64,000 nucleotides of DNA from Triplophysa rosa (GCF_024868665.1 NC_079897.1:6810286-6874285); one strand, 5' to 3'. Counted from the first letter of the stretch, positions 31,798-44,216 are shown. Notes: generated by a model not told the origin, from the sequence alone. Program-made: numbers and translations.

Positions 31798-32547
31798 TAT
31801 GTTTGAGAGTTTTTAATCTATAAAACTATCACTGTACATCAGAAAATGCATAAGTATGCAAAATTCGGCGGTTCACATTAGGTTTGAAAAGTACCATTTA
31901 GCTTAGTTAGCTTTGGTTAGTTAACCTTAGTCTGAATGCCCACGTTGTTATAACTTACAGCTTTTGAATAATTAAAACGTCCTTTATGGTCTACATTGTG
32001 ACTTGTTTGAGTCATTTACTTCGGTAAGTGCATCTATATTAGGTCAACATGGGAGCGTTGTGTCAAAAAGCAAACATCCAGCTAATCATTTTTTTTTTTA
32101 ATACTACTAGTTTTCGGTCACGGGACGTAGTTTTAACAGTCTTTTAGACGAGAATGTAGTTGTTTAGACCTTAAATATGCGATTTTTTATAAACATAGCG
32201 CCTTTTTGAGAATTAGTTAAGACGCTGTCGGAGATGTGAGCTTCAGGCTGTCAGCGGTCGTTCAGCACTCGTGGCTCCGCAGAGAGCAGCTTTATCTCGC
32301 CAGTGTTTCGGGAATATGCCGTGCCTCGTATAGTGGTTAACCGTGCGATATAATTAATTTTGGGTATATGAAACGAGCAATCATTGGTCTTATTATTCTA
32401 CGTTTTCCTGAGTTAGTCGAATGAGTTTAAGTGTTGTGTTAACGTTTATAATATTTTATTTTTTAAGTCTATATTTAACTTTCTGTAACGTTACTAGAGA
32501 CCTAGAGCTCACAGCCTCTGGCATTTTTCTTTTTTCCCCACTGACAG

Positions 32548-32634
32548 GGTGCAGAATAACAACTAATAATAATGGATAATTCTGTTCAGGAGAAAGAGGA
32601 ATGGAACTTCAATGTCCTGATACCAAGCTTAAAG
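32548..32634 (+). other. Exon-2-like segment with ATG and splice signals
   Basis: A pyrimidine-rich run ending CACTGACAG (about 32547) is a good acceptor. ATG follows at 32572, in a 21-codon frame (MDNSVQEKEEWNFNVLIPSL, K) that ends at AAAG|GTAAAC, a plausible donor at 32635. The next acceptor-like site is a TCTTTATAG at 32766, after which phase 0 leads to a stop within 25 codons. Coding status is uncertain; no family recognised. Confidence 0.4.
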
Positions 32635-33280
32635 GTAAACTTTATTTTGGTAAAATGCAAATGTGTTTCTTTATATGTTCATTATAACCCATTGTGCTCT
32701 GGGTAGGCCAGTTTTCTTACATTCTTCTCTTCTTGTCTCTTTTCTTCTCTCTTACTCTCTTTATAGATGAACAAATTGATAAAGAAACCATCCTGCTGGA
32801 CATCAACTTCCCAAAGTGCACACCACACTGTTGTCTACTAACTCCCAGGAAAAGATGGATCCTCTTCAGTAAGACTGCTCCGTGGATATGTCAGGTCAAG
32901 CAGTACTGGAACCAAAACAACTAACGCTCTTTAAACTGTTTTGTGAGTTCATATGACGAGGAAAGTTCTCGGACTACTACATTCCTTGCAAATGTCAACC
33001 AATACCATGAGAAAATAACGTTTTTACCAAAGGTTTTTACTGTACTAGCTGAACCGATATCAACTTTTGGTGGTTCAAATACCCATGTGAGGTCTCTCTT
33101 CAAGTTAAGGTATTGTTTGTACATTTTAATTCACAGAAATCCTACAAAGTTTGTCGCCTCCCGAAAACGGTGTCCTTTTTTCACATCCTAACGCTTGTTT
33201 ATTTCCCATTTTTTAAATAGAAAACTTGTGCATAGACTGATATTTTATCATATAAGTGCAGTTCTACCAACAAGGGTTAA

Positions 33281-33898
33281 AGGCGCAGTTCTTGAAAATC
33301 AGCGGGCACTAGCGTTGTATTATAGTTTTGCAACGAATCTCGGAGTCATTTGCCCACCCCTCCCTTTCGAATTACGACGGTGGCCGCAACAGTAAAAAAA
33401 GATGTCGTCTACTGAGACAGCGGATAGCAGTGATACAAGCAGGTAAGGCAATATATTAATGTAATTAATCATTTAACATGTATTCTATTGCGAAAGTTAC
33501 TGTTACAATTCTATAATTAGATATATTTCTTGCGTGCTATCTAGTACACGCTGAGAGTAGTGAAGTAACTAAAGTTAGCTAATCATAAATAGCAACGCTG
33601 TTCAAAACGTTTGATCTGACAGCAACATAGGCAGTTAGGTGTAAGTTAGTAGACGTTTGTCTCCCCCTTTGTAAAGTCAGGAACAACCGGAGTACGTACC
33701 GCAGGGATGGAAAAACATTATTATTCGGAGGTTATATGGCCATTTGTATAAAATGCTGTAGATAAAACTGGTTTATTCTAAGGTAATAAAAACATAACTT
33801 TTCATTACGTAAGGTTTTTATACACATCTAAAGACACAGTTTTGTATGTTATATTGCATTTCTGTTAATAGATCATACAAAACATCCCGCACTGTACC
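33281..33898. mobile_element. TTAA-flanked element nested in the 31.5-34.4 kb element
   Basis: AGGCGCAGT at the left matches ACTGTACCT at the right (7 of 9 inverted), with TTAA immediately outside each (33277-33280, 33899-33902). The target fits piggyBac- or Kolobok-like enzymes. It includes an ATG exon with a splice donor. Confidence 0.65.
33402..33442 (+). other. Start-exon-like segment with splice donor
   Basis: ATG in AAAAGATGT context opens MSSTETADSSDTS and ends CAAGCAG|GTAAGG, a strong donor. The upstream 120 bases are CpG-containing and GC-richer than the surroundings. It could be the first coding exon of a transposon gene whose other exons are gone. Confidence 0.45.
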
Positions 33899-34424
33899 TT
33901 TAAGTAAAATATAAACAAATGGTTCAGTATATTGGTAACAAATACATTCTCTGAGTGTTTTTATGTCACATCCATAACACAGTGTATAAATAAAAATGTT
34001 TGTTAAAATCTAAACTTATGTTATTTATTTATTGATGTTGTTTGTTTTTTTGATGTCATTCAGTTTTATTGTTCATTGAGCATTAAAATATTGCATGCTT
34101 TTTATGAATTCCTTTTGTCTTGCATTTCGATCCTTAATAAAACTTCAACTTTTGATTCTTACTGTTGACTCTAGTAATTCTCTGTGATTTTATTATTATT
34201 ATTTTCAAATATTTCGGGTTTGTTTTAAACCAGCAATGTAATTTTTAAGTAATAGTTGAGTTAAATAAAACAACCCAGCATGTTGGGTCAAAGATTTAAC
34301 CCAACCGGCTGGGTTAAAATAACCCAATGCTGGGTTTGTCCATATTTGACCCAGCGTTGGGTTACCAAAATAACCCAAATTGGGTTATTTTAACCCAACC
34401 ATTTTTTAGAGTGTAGGAAAGATT

Positions 34425-35500
34425 TATTACAAGTTTTAAAAGGATGCCAATTTATAACTGTAAGCAAACAGAAGAGGAGAACAAACAGGTGAGTGCAATG
34501 ATGTTTATTTACATGTTTATTGACAATCAACAGTTCCAAATGACTTAGCTGGCTATTAATTGTCCTTTTCTCTTTGCAGGTACAGAGGAACATAGCAGCA
34601 GAAGATGGGTCTTTGTGAAGACTTCGAGGATTGCAGGTAGGTGAGTCAGGTAGAAGCTGAGGTGTCAACTTCGAGACCAGACAATGGTGAATGGTGACTG
34701 AGAGTGCTTAATGTGGTATTTGATTGCGGGGTGCAGGTGCGGCGAGTTAGAATTCAGGTGGTTGGGATCGTGTGGGATAGGTGAGAGAGTCTGATGGGGC
34801 TGGTGTCTCCAAGGACAGCCATAACCTCTGGGTGCTGGACATTCTGGGTGGCGACTGTGGAAGTCCTCGAGGAGAGAAGGTTCTAGGATGTTGTCTCAAC
34901 TCACCCAGTATTGCTCTTTGGGTCCGCACCCCTCCCAGTCAGTGAGGTATTCGAGGCAGCCGCCTCGACGCCGGGAATCCAGGATGGAGCTGACCTTGTA
35001 GATGGATTCTTCCTCTGCAACTTCTGGAGGAGAAGGCGTGTCTGGGCTTTCAGACTCCCCGTGAATGGTTTCAGAAGTGAGACATGGAAGGTGAGTGCAA
35101 TGCGATACTCTGGTGGCAGGGTGAGTTCATAGGAGACTTTGCTGATCTGTCTCCTGATGGGGAAAGGACCGATGAATCGAGGACAGGGCAGTTGGAGGTG
35201 GATATCCCTTGTGGCCAGACTTTATCCCTGGGTTGGTATGAAGGAGCATGTAGGCAGCGAGTGCCCTCTGCCTCCAAACTGCCCACTGTACATGCACTGA
35301 GTCCAATACCTTCTCGCTCTCCCTGAACCAGTGATCAACCGGTGGAACATCCAATGGCTCTCCGCTCAATGGGAGCAGGGCTGGCTGGAAGTCGGGTGCG
35401 CATTAGAATGGGTGAGATAGCTGGAGTTTTGTCTGAGGGAGTTTTTTACGCAGAGGTGAGACTGACGGATACTCATAGGAGTCGGAAGAATGCCCACCAG
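34425..35500 (-). pseudogene. Gypsy remnant: integrase C-terminus, chromodomain and LTR start
   Basis: On the minus strand, scattered frames give an integrase C-terminal segment (the [20 protein letters not shown] and [19 protein letters not shown] blocks), then a chromodomain-like stretch ([30 protein letters not shown]) and AFLED-type end near 34870. After it, at 34430-34740, lies LTR-like DNA with an AATAAACATG signal. It differs from the Gypsy at 13.7 kb. Several stops and frame changes are present. Confidence 0.7.
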
Positions 35501-35559
35501 ACCCTGAAGACCAATTGGGGGATCTGGTCAGAGATACTATCTTCACCTTTTTTTAACAA

Positions 35560-37916
35560 GATTAATTATTTTTTTATGGTTTCACCACATTGACATTTCT
35601 GCAATAATTCCCCAAATATTCTCATATTGAATTTAAACCAGAATTTCAATCTTCGTCCTTTGAAAAGAGAATGCATGCAAGTAATTTGCCATTTAATTTT
35701 TAATTAAACAACAGGGACACAAAAAATGAACGTCACGTCATTGACCCTTAATGTTACAATAAGCGTCTCTGTCATACCCAATACTACTGTTTCCTCTGGA
35801 AAGTACTCACAGTTCCCTGTTTACCCACAAGCCCAACACAGGCTCAGGTGGTTGAGAGTGGTCAGACTGAACAGTGGTGGTCAGACACAGATGAGGTCTC
35901 GCACACAGACGAACCTCAAAGCGCAGGTGTGCATTTACTAAAACAAATAGTGCTTTTGTTTTCTATGCACATACCTGATATCACTTCTAATATCCAGAAA
36001 AGAATAGAGAAACCAGCGAATTCAGAGACTCAGAGTGGAACAAGAAATATTTCCAGGAATTACAGACCTTTCCATTAGAATGTCATAAAGAGTATAGACT
36101 ACAGTCTGAACTACAGGGGCCATCACTCCTGTTTGGAAAGAAAGCTCTGTATTGATCTGTTATTTTTCCAAGTCTTTTGCAGCATTTTAAAGAATGTAAT
36201 ATTACCTCGCAAGGCTTGCCCTTTCATTTTGACACATATTACAGTACATTCAGTAAACAAGTAGGAATGTATGGTTTTTATGTATTATTGACAGCCCTTT
36301 TAAAAGCAGCTTCCAACGTAATATTTCATGTTACAGCCTTTTTAAACAGAGTCATGTCTGGCAAGACCTTGTTTGATCCAAAAATCCTCCTTAAAAACAT
36401 ATAAGGTCTACTACCGACAAATGAGAAACACTGCTTTTGCAGTCTTAAGGTATATTTACACAGGATATTTATTGACAGTCTCAGCTTTGCTCTGTCTAAG
36501 AAAAAGATGCCTGGTTTGAAGTCTTGTCAACTGTGAGCCCCTTGGCTGAAAAATGGATCCTTTGCATAAAACGTAGCCTCCTGCAAGTTTGTTCTACATT
36601 AGCAACTGAATACGCATGGCCAAATGCCAAACTATGAATATATTAGCATTCAAAAGTGCTGCCCCAGCCCTGCTCTACACAGAACATTAGTCAATTTTTT
36701 CCCTCACACTCGGAAGTGCTGTTTATCATGACAACAAAAAAAACAAGAAGATTTCCTCTCTATTTCTCTCTTCGACGAACAGTGTTTAAGGCCCTGGAGA
36801 AGATGTGCGGATGTAGGAGGCCTATTAGAACTAATTAAAATAGATTACCCAACACTCCTTTCATGAGTAAAAGAAATAAATAATTTACAAAGGTGGGTCC
36901 AGGTCACAAAATAATGGAGCCTTAATGCTCGCAATTAGTTTGTCAGGGTGTAAGGTCTGCAGCCTTTGCTGGCAGAAAATGCTGAAATTTCTGCAAACAC
37001 TGTCACTCAGGTTTCTGCTCTTTGATTGTTATTTCAGTTATTAAAAGCGCTAATGTGATTTCAGTTAAAGGCCAAACTCATGCACATTTAATGCAGTGAT
37101 TGTAATAATTAAGATGAGTCAGGGCCCATATACAATGTTGCTATGTTGCCATGTTGCAGATAAAATGTGCCTAAAATCAGATTTTCATGAACCGAAAGCA
37201 ATAATATCCAAAAGCACAAGAAGCTTTCTAATTGTGGGCTAGTTTCACAGCTGACCTCTCTCTTCTCTTTCCATCAAATACTGTCACACAATATAGGACA
37301 ATTCCTCCCCCACATTCTGGTAAAGTGTCTGATTATGACACAGGTGAAAGAGAATGAAAACATGATCTTTTCCCGTGGAGGTTGTGCCACTCAGTGCTGA
37401 TGCTGTGGCTTTAATTGATCGCAGGGGAACAAAGTATGATGAGAGCAACCACCCCCTCCTTCAAGCTCTGCTCTAGCCCTAAAAACAGCTTTAGCACTGA
37501 TGCCGTTGCACTGCCATCACAATCACGCCACATCTGTCAACGATGAATGGAAAAGATGTTTTCAGTCATTTCCCCTCACAGTAATACCCTTAATTAAATC
37601 GTATTGAATATTTCTCTATTATGCTAATGCACCATATTGGAAAGTAATTATTTTTAGCAGTAATTTGCCACAAAGGCTTTCTGATTGACATATTCTGATG
37701 CCGTAGAGACTTAATAATGGAAAACTGAAGGAGTTGGTTGTTTCATATGAAATCTATATTACTCTCCATGCTACTTAATGAATAAAAGAATGAGGTGTGT
37801 GTGTTTTGGGGGTATAGCGGTCCAATGTGTCCTGATCCTTGTTATTGAACAGTAGGGTTCTTCAACTGGTTTGACCGTGGACAAAATCAAACCACTGTGC
37901 TGACTAAAATTGTGAA
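35560..37916. other. No gene recognised
   Basis: Mixed AT-rich DNA. The ORFs present are short and have no motif I know. No inverted or direct terminal repeats were found by eye. Confidence 0.45.
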
Positions 37917-38046
37917 TTTACATGTATGCATTTGGAAGATGCTTTTATCCAAAGTACAGTATATATTTGTGTACTCCCTGTTAATCAAATCCACAGCCTT
38001 CTGCACTGCCAATGCAATGCTCTACAAGTTTCAGCAACAAAGCAGT
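37917..38046 (-). mobile_element. tRNA-headed SINE, degenerate, minus orientation
   Basis: On the minus strand the order is a tRNA-like head (AGAGCATTGCATTGGCAGTG, then AGGCTGTGGATTTGATT as box-B-like), followed by a spacer and the AAAGCATCTTCCAAATGCAT-type tail shared with LINEs. Box A is poorly kept. Such SINEs use LINE enzymes through the shared tail. Confidence 0.6.
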
Positions 38047-38689
38047 GTCAGTTAGTTAAAATGTCTTGTGTTCATCATGTACTGTATATGGACCAGAAGC
38101 AAATCTTCAAAGAGCATTGTGGATCATGATCAACTTAAATTGCATGGGTGTTGGTCTTTTGGATTGTTATCTTAATAATTGTAATAATTTTGTTATAATC
38201 TGTGTTATAAATGTTTACACTTTAAAGAAGAGAAATCTTGTACTAATTAAATATTCATCACATTTTCTCACGCGTGTTTATAGCCGGCAGAATATAAAAT
38301 GTGTTTGTGACTCTGGAGTAGCTTGACATAGGCTGTGCCGTACTCTGCTGACATTCTCTAATGTACCTGTCACACCCTTGATATATGGCTGCATGTATAT
38401 TTTAAGGTTCACCTGGCATGCGTGTCACTTGCACTCTGTTTGTGGCATAATGATTGATCAACACCCTTTCTTTAGAGTAAGAGAGAATAGAATTTGTTCA
38501 GCTGGTAGAGGTAGAGTATTCGTATTAATTCATATGACAAACAATTAAACATCTTAACTTGAAAGTTTATCTTTTCTAAATTATGTTAATAATAAAAAAT
38601 ATGTCATTAAGACTCAAGTCATTTAAACCTTGTTATGGATATTGTGAAATTTATGAAGATATTTTAAGAAAATGGCTTTGTTACCAACG

Positions 38690-38813
38690 TTCTTCAAAGC
38701 ATATTTTGTTTTCCTGAACAAAAAAAGGTCATACAGGTTTGGAATGATATAAGGCTGAGTAAATGATGAAAGACCTTTTATTTTAGGGTGAACTATCTCT
38801 TTAATGAAAGACT
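38690..38813 (-). repeat. Common teleost interspersed repeat, inverted copy
   Basis: Reverse complement of the start of the repeat at 19583: GATAGTTCACCCTAAAATAA, TCATCATTTACTCAGCC and AACGTTGGTAAC occur in the same order. Confidence 0.65.
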
Positions 38814-38920
38814 ATCAAAAATACATTTCGTTCACCTGGCCCACAGCGCATAGAAACTTTCACTTCTTTTTGCATCCATCTGACAGGTGCATCTTCACTG
38901 CAATACTAAACATAAATCCT

Positions 38921-39030
38921 GGAATGCATTTGACGATCTTTCTCTTGGTTGTAATGCTGTCTAGGAAACAAACCCACAACCGTTTGCCCTGTTAATGCAA
39001 TGCACTACCACTGAACTACAAGAAAACATG
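38921..39030 (-). mobile_element. tRNA-headed SINE fragment
   Basis: Minus strand reads GTAGTTCAGTGGTAGTGCAT (box-A-like), then TAACAGGGCAAACGGTTGTG and GGTTTGTTTCC (box-B-like), followed by a decayed body. The head is better preserved than in the copy at 37.9 kb; the tail is worn (CAAATGCAT). Confidence 0.65.
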
Positions 39031-39037
39031 CACATTT

Positions 39038-39463
39038 GTAGTGGTGCTCAAAAGTTTAAATACGCCTTGCAGAATCTTGAAAATAGAAGAAACATGAGAA
39101 GAATGTCGATACTTAAAGGTTTGCTTTTTATGTAGTGCTGCTCTGAACAAGTTATTTCAGATAAAAAATGTTTGCATGTAGGCCTAGTCCACAACACAGA
39201 ATAATCGCTACATTTATAAAAATAGTTTACATAAAAAAGTAAAAAAAAACAAGTTTACATACCCTTCCTGTCACTTTTAGCGTAACTGAACAAGAACAGT
39301 AAGCTCTGGAAAAAATCTTCTAGCGTTCATTTGTAGCAGAGATGGTTGTACTGCTTGTGTAAAAATCTGATTCATCTCTCTTTTTTTAGAGAGAGAGAGA
39401 GAGAACCAAAAAGTGTTAGGTTTTGCCCGGCTCTTCCCTTAGTATGTGTATATACTTTGAGAT
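39038..39463. mobile_element. Possible Tc1/mariner-type MITE
   Basis: AGTGGTGCTCAAAAGTTTAA at the left resembles the complement of the right end (TGTGTATATACTTTGAG), and the AGTTTACATACCC motif inside is typical of fish Tc1-like ends. The match is weak. Confidence 0.35.
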
Positions 39464-39479
39464 TAATACCAGAGAAAAT

Positions 39480-39841
39480 CTGAGATTTAAAGCCACAATA
39501 TGAAAGATTTTTTAATGAAATATCCAAAAATCACTTGCACAAGGTAATATATTTCATGCAGTTGTGTACTTACATTATCCCAAATGTTCCCAAGAATGTG
39601 CAAATCGAGAGAAATTCCTATTTAAAATAATGGCCCGTCCCTTGTCTCCCTTGTATTTGTTGCATATCAGTGACTTAATATCCGCTGCTCCGCACTACAG
39701 TTTCCGCTTGTAGAAACTACGGCAACACGCAAATGCGGAAGTGGTTATATAACATCTGTTGTTCTGTTATTATGGATCACGATTACGCTTTGGCGAGTAA
39801 ACCCAAAAAAGCGTAAACGTAGACCAAATGAGGCAAGCAGG
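39480..39841 (+). other. 5' part of an interrupted exon-like unit (left of the Gypsy insertion)
   Basis: A repeat-like upstream stretch (TAAAGCCACAATATGAAAGA, then CTTACATTATCCCAAATGTT) is followed by a TTATATAAC box at 39745 and ATG at 39772. The frame reads MDHDYALASKPKK and then meets an early stop caused by a run of six A at 39805-39810. With one A fewer it would continue through KRKRRPNEASR to the insertion point. The continuation lies at 48783-48907. This may be a gene or a domesticated transposon ORF. Confidence 0.5.
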
Positions 39842-40175
39842 TGTTGCAGGCCCCGCTTTCAGAGACTCCGCAGACAGATTACTGTAACCTGTAAAACAGA
39901 AGTAATAACAGAAGAACGGGAGAGTCACGTCTGCTCATTTACAGCTCCTCTGTTGATCTGAGGACACATGAGCATTTCCTCGTTCCGTCCGCAACAATGT
40001 CAAAATAAAAGTTCATTTTTTTCTCTCTCCACGTAGATCAATATAAAATATTGAATTTGCACATAAACACTGCATTAAGAAATAATGTGGTGAATGAACT
40101 TAACACAATGCAAATAAGCAGAAATATGTAAAACCAAACATTTTACAATTGTGAACATACTTTGTGTGTATCACA
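39842..40175 (-). repeat. 3' LTR of the Gypsy element
   Basis: Plus-strand start TGTTGCAGGCCCCGC, end GTGTGTATCACA. The same 334-base sequence, less its first part, recurs at 48493-48778. Confidence 0.9.
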
Positions 40176-40186
40176 CTCTCCCTGAC
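40176..40186 (-). promoter_or_regulatory. Polypurine tract of the Gypsy element
   Basis: GTCAGGGAGAG on the minus strand directly before the LTR start TGTGATAC. Confidence 0.7.
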
Positions 40187-40377
40187 AAAATAAGAAAAGC
40201 TCCAGTGATCAACCTCTCACTTCCCATAACCACACAATATTACCACTCTTAACGAACAGCAGTTGTAACACCATAAGGTGTATGAACTGAAGGTAAGTAC
40301 AAGTGAGGGTAAGTAAAGGGTGTGGTGTAATGGTGTAAACCCCAAACAGGCATGTGTGGGACGGGGTAAGCAGTAAA

Positions 40378-41019
40378 TTAGTTCAGTGCGGTGGTGTAGG
40401 GGTGGATCGCAGGTTGACCTAACATATCGTAGGTATAAATCTGTCTTGGCCTCCACTCTCTAGCTGACCTTCTAGCCCTGTTTTCGTCTTCCATTCCCAT
40501 AGCCTCAGCTCTGTCGACAAAATCAGGCTCACTTTCTGTATTTGCTCCATCTCCTTCGTCAGTGTCAACTGGATGTAATGCCTCACGGTAAGTAGCGACC
40601 CTTCCACCTACTGGACTCTCACTTGTTCTTTGCACTTCTCTGTCCTGAATCTGCCCTGAGCTTTCCCTTCCTGGTATAATCTGAATGTTTTCCCTTACAG
40701 GAACTTGCTCTGGGGGTCGGTCGTTTCCTGGTGTCAGCCTGTTAACTGGAGCTCTTAACCAGTATCCTCCTGCACAACTCTCTGCATCAGAGCTGACCAG
40801 GTCACTGTCTCTGTCATCCACATTGTCACTGCTTGTGCGTCTCACTGTCTTTTTCTGTCTTTCAGGTCTTGTCGATCCGTGTGTTGTCGTTGGAGCTTCT
40901 GCAGGTAGGTTGTTCACCAGCAGCAACAGGTTTCGATGTAGTGTCCTGGTCTTTCCCCGGTCACTGTTCTCAGGATATATGACATACACAGGGTTGTTTG
41001 ATACTTGTTCCTTCACCAC
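40378..41019 (-). pseudogene. Gypsy integrase C-terminal domain and acidic tail
   Basis: A 213-codon open frame that starts with the integrase C-terminal segment ([34 protein letters not shown]) and continues into a charged, low-complexity tail rich in R, S, D and E. There is no signal peptide or membrane span, so it is not an envelope gene. The frame is shifted against the catalytic core upstream. Confidence 0.7.
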
Positions 41020-41972
41020 ATATACAGCCTTTTCCCAGTAGGACCGTAACTTTCCTGGGCCTCCTCGCTCCCCAAGGTCCTGCCTTCAGCACAACCCCCC
41101 TCACGTTCCGATCATACTGCGCTTTCCCTCTCGCACTTGACTGTCGACTGTGGCTCTCCGCGATCTGGTGTGCTTCACTCATTCTGTGTGCCCACTGCTT
41201 TGCATATCCCTTTGGTGTGATCTCTTCTGTTGGTTCTGCCAGACTGAAGATCAGGTCAACTGGAAGGCGAGGATGTCGTCCGTACAACAGGAAAAAGGGT
41301 AAGTATCCTGTCGATTCATGCGGTGTACAATTGTAAGCATGCACAATTTGAGGTAAGTGATCTTTCCACCTCTCCTTTTCCTTGTCCGCCAGTGTTCTTA
41401 ACATTTGTAGCAGGGTCCGATTGAACCTCTCAACTGGGTTGCCCTGGGGGTGGTATGGAGACGTTCGAGAGTGGCTAATTCGAGCGAACTGTTGAAGAGT
41501 GCGGAAGAGTTCATTTTCAAACTCACGGCCCTGGTCATGATGTAATTTTGCAGGGTATTCAAAGCGCGGAATATAATCTTGGAGCAGGCACTCTGCTGCG
41601 GTCCGTCCCGACTTGTTCTTGGTTGGGTAGGCTTGGGTGAACCTTGTGAAGTGGTCCATCACCACCAGGATATATTCATACCCTCCACGGCTTGGTTCCA
41701 GGTGTAAGTAGTCAATGCATACTAGTTCCATGGGTGAGTGTGGTGATGCTACCCATAGGTACTCGGACATGTGCTGTGGGTTTCTTCTGCTTTATACAGG
41801 GACACTTCCTGGTCACATACCCTTCTATCTCAGTCTTCATGTATGGCCAGTAGAATCGATCCCTCGCCAAGCTGAGTACTCTCTCTGTCCCCACGTGTCC
41901 CATCCTGTCATGGAGGTGTTCAAGGGCCAGCTTCTTGTATCTGCTTGGGAGAACTAGTTGCTTTCTTTCCAT
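40970..41972 (-). pseudogene. Gypsy integrase zinc-binding region and catalytic core
   Basis: 41972-41712 has [22 protein letters not shown] and a CPCIKQKKP segment (zinc-binding part, with C-x-C spacing). The next frame, 41770-40970, has [12 protein letters not shown] (first Asp), [16 protein letters not shown] (second Asp) and [14 protein letters not shown] (Glu), so the D,D,E triad is complete. A frame change between the two parts, near 41770, is the only break in this region. It is the best-preserved enzyme of the element. Confidence 0.9.
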
Positions 41973-41978
41973 TGTCTT

Positions 41979-42581
41979 TCAATAGAGAAGTCCCTCCTCC
42001 ACATGCAGTTTGCTCCACTCATACATGAACTTCTTGCTGGTCCCAGTTAAGCTTCTTCTCATTTCCTCTGTCGGTTTGACACCATCAACTTTCCACAGCC
42101 ATACTTGCGAAATCACTGGGTCCTCCTTTTGGACCGTGACCAACTCTTTCCTTCCAATTGTCGGCAACCCAGTGTGGAATGGCTGTGCTTCATCTTCCAC
42201 AGTGGACATGTACAAAGCAGCGATCCAGGCCACATCCTTTTCACTGGATACACGACTACCGTTCCATGCTGCTTGAACAATGCTGGTAGGTAACTCTTCT
42301 GTGCATTTTAACTCAAAAGCTTCAATGTCCAGGGGAAGATGGGACAGAGTGTCAGCGTCGATGTTAACTCGCCCTGGCCGGTATTTGATGTCGAACCGGA
42401 AGTCAGAAAGCTCCCCGACCCAGCGATGGCCCACCGCATTCAGCTTTGATGTGCTCATCACGTATGTCAGCGGGTTGTTGTCTGTGTACACCGTGAAGTG
42501 TTGAGCATAGAAAAGGTAGTCCCGGAATTTTTCGCAAACTGCCCACTTCAGGGCCAGGAACTCAAGCTTGCCGCTGTGCAA
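41979..42581 (-). pseudogene. Gypsy RNase H domain
   Basis: A 200-codon open frame. KLEFLALKWAVCEKF carries the catalytic Glu, FTVYTDNNPLTYV an Asp, and DADTLSHLPL the C-terminal Asp. The stretch after 42300 is the tether leading to integrase (LLYWS-like end). The N-terminal RNase H Asp region lies in a different frame at 42680-42600. Confidence 0.85.
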
Positions 42582-42689
42582 CCGATAGTTACTCTCAGCC
42601 TTTGTCAGTGTCCTGGATCCATACCCAATTACCCTTGGTTTCCCCTCCTGCCGTTGGTAGAGAATCGCCCCCAGGCCCTCTTCAGATGC

Positions 42690-43682
42690 GTCGGTATGGA
42701 GAGTAAAATGCTAGTACTGGTGGTTTCTCTAGCATGCGGACTAATCTCTCCAGGGTCTGCTGATGGTCTCTCATCCATTCTACCGGAGTCTTTGAGGGAA
42801 CTTGGGGTCCCTTAGCTTTCCTTCGTCTGTGCATGTCTTTCTTGGCCCCTGCCTTTCATCTCACATTTCTCAGGTTCCAGTTTCACTCTGTGACATCGGA
42901 GAGCCCTTAACACTCTCCTTAGGCTCTCAAGGGGCTCTTCAATTGACTTGGCGTAACACAGGACATCATCCAGGTAGGGTATGCAACACTCATCCCTTAA
43001 GGAGTCAAGCATCCCTTCCATGCTGCGTTGGAAGATCCGGACCCACTCATACAGCCCCCAAGGTGTAGTGAACGCAGTCATGTGTCTGGAACCCTCGTCG
43101 ATGAACCCGTGGTGATAGGCCTTACCCTGGTCTAGAATGCTAAACCAGGAATATCCCCCAAGTGTGTCAATTAACTCCTGTATCCTAGGCAGTGGGTGTC
43201 GATCTGGGATGGTCTTTTTATTTAAGAGGCGGTAGTCCACGCAGAGCCGGAGTTTGCCGTCTTTTTTTTCTAACGCAGACAACTGGAGCGGCATATTGTG
43301 ACTTGGACTTGACAACCCATCCTTTGGCCAGGAGTTCTTGTATATAGCCTTTTACTTCACTGAACAGCGGTTTTGGCACGGCAGAGTATGCTCGTTGAAC
43401 TGGTATAGCATCTTGAAGAGTGATTGACATCTGTAGGCTGGGGATGCATCCGATGTCATCGTTGCCTTTACTGAAGACGCTAGACTCCTCGTATAACATC
43501 TTCTGTACAACTTCACGTTGACTATCACTTAGATGCCCCAAGTCAACAGGAGGATGCCACAAGCCTGTGTTCATCTCTACCTCTTGTGTCCCTACGGTCT
43601 GGACCCTCACCCTCTGCCTTGCTCCATTTGATTGTCCAGGATCCACTACTCTGTCTATCCGCTGCAGTGTCCCGAGGATCAT
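42690..43682 (-). pseudogene. Gypsy reverse transcriptase, frameshifted
   Basis: 43682-43218 holds the N-terminal region (QLADLGHLSD-like part, [34 protein letters not shown]). The second frame, 43315-42812, carries [40 protein letters not shown] and [14 protein letters not shown]. Motif A Asp and the YLDD box are both intact. The frame changes at a run of T/A bases near 43260-43270. Downstream, 42812-42690 is lost to another frame change. Confidence 0.88.
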
Positions 43683-44013
43683 GCCCTAGACGTAGGGTTA
43701 CGTCACATCCTGTGTAATTCCCTATGGGTACAGATACACCTGAGTCACCTCTGTTAGGTATCTCCAGAAGCCCCTCTCCAAGATCCAGACATTTTAGATG
43801 GGCGTTATCCTCTTATGGTTCAAACAGGACTACGGAGCCCAACTGTGCTAACTTTGGCGTGATGCGGCATTGCACAGGCAATCCGCCCTGCCGGAATGAT
43901 GACTCCTCTTTCACCAACCTTCAGGCGACCACAGTCATCTTCCTCTGCAGTCCGTATAACTTGAATTAGGGTTTGTGCCTTCTCGTTTGGGACATCAATA
44001 GCTCCAGCTAATA

Positions 44014-44216
44014 CTCAACTCAACTCAACTTTATTTATATAGCGCTTTTACAATTTTCATTGTTACAAAGCAGCTGTACATGAGACACATTGACTACAAG
44101 CAAAACAATCAAAGTTGTACCTGCAAAAACAAGAAAAGGTTGAGAACACAGAAGACAGACACACCCACACACAAAACACTCCACACACACAACACGCACA
44201 CACACCAACACACAGA

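Larger units (their letters stand above)
31533..34415. mobile_element. DNA element with GGGTT/AACCC subterminal arrays
   Basis: The left end TACACAAAAAAATGCTGGGTT and the right end AACCCAACCATTTTTTAGAGTGTA form an imperfect terminal inverted repeat. Both ends carry many TGGGTT/AACCCA motifs (31547-31665 and 34265-34402) that could be clustered transposase sites. GGAAA lies on both outer sides (with one extra T on the left). The 2.9-kb interior has splice-like signals and a nested TTAA-flanked element but no transposase. Such elements with ACACTxxAAAAAATG ends are common in cyprinids; the superfamily is not settled here. Confidence 0.75.

Noticed and set aside
36177..36404. 75-codon ORF with a hydrophobic centre
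   Set aside because: No conserved motif, splice signals or neighbours to support it.
38921..39030. A functional tRNA gene
   Set aside because: Box A/B-like words exist, but the acceptor stem cannot be formed and the context is a SINE head.
40378..41019. Envelope gene after the Gypsy integrase
   Set aside because: No signal peptide, membrane span or cleavage motif; the segment continues the integrase C-terminus and is hydrophilic.
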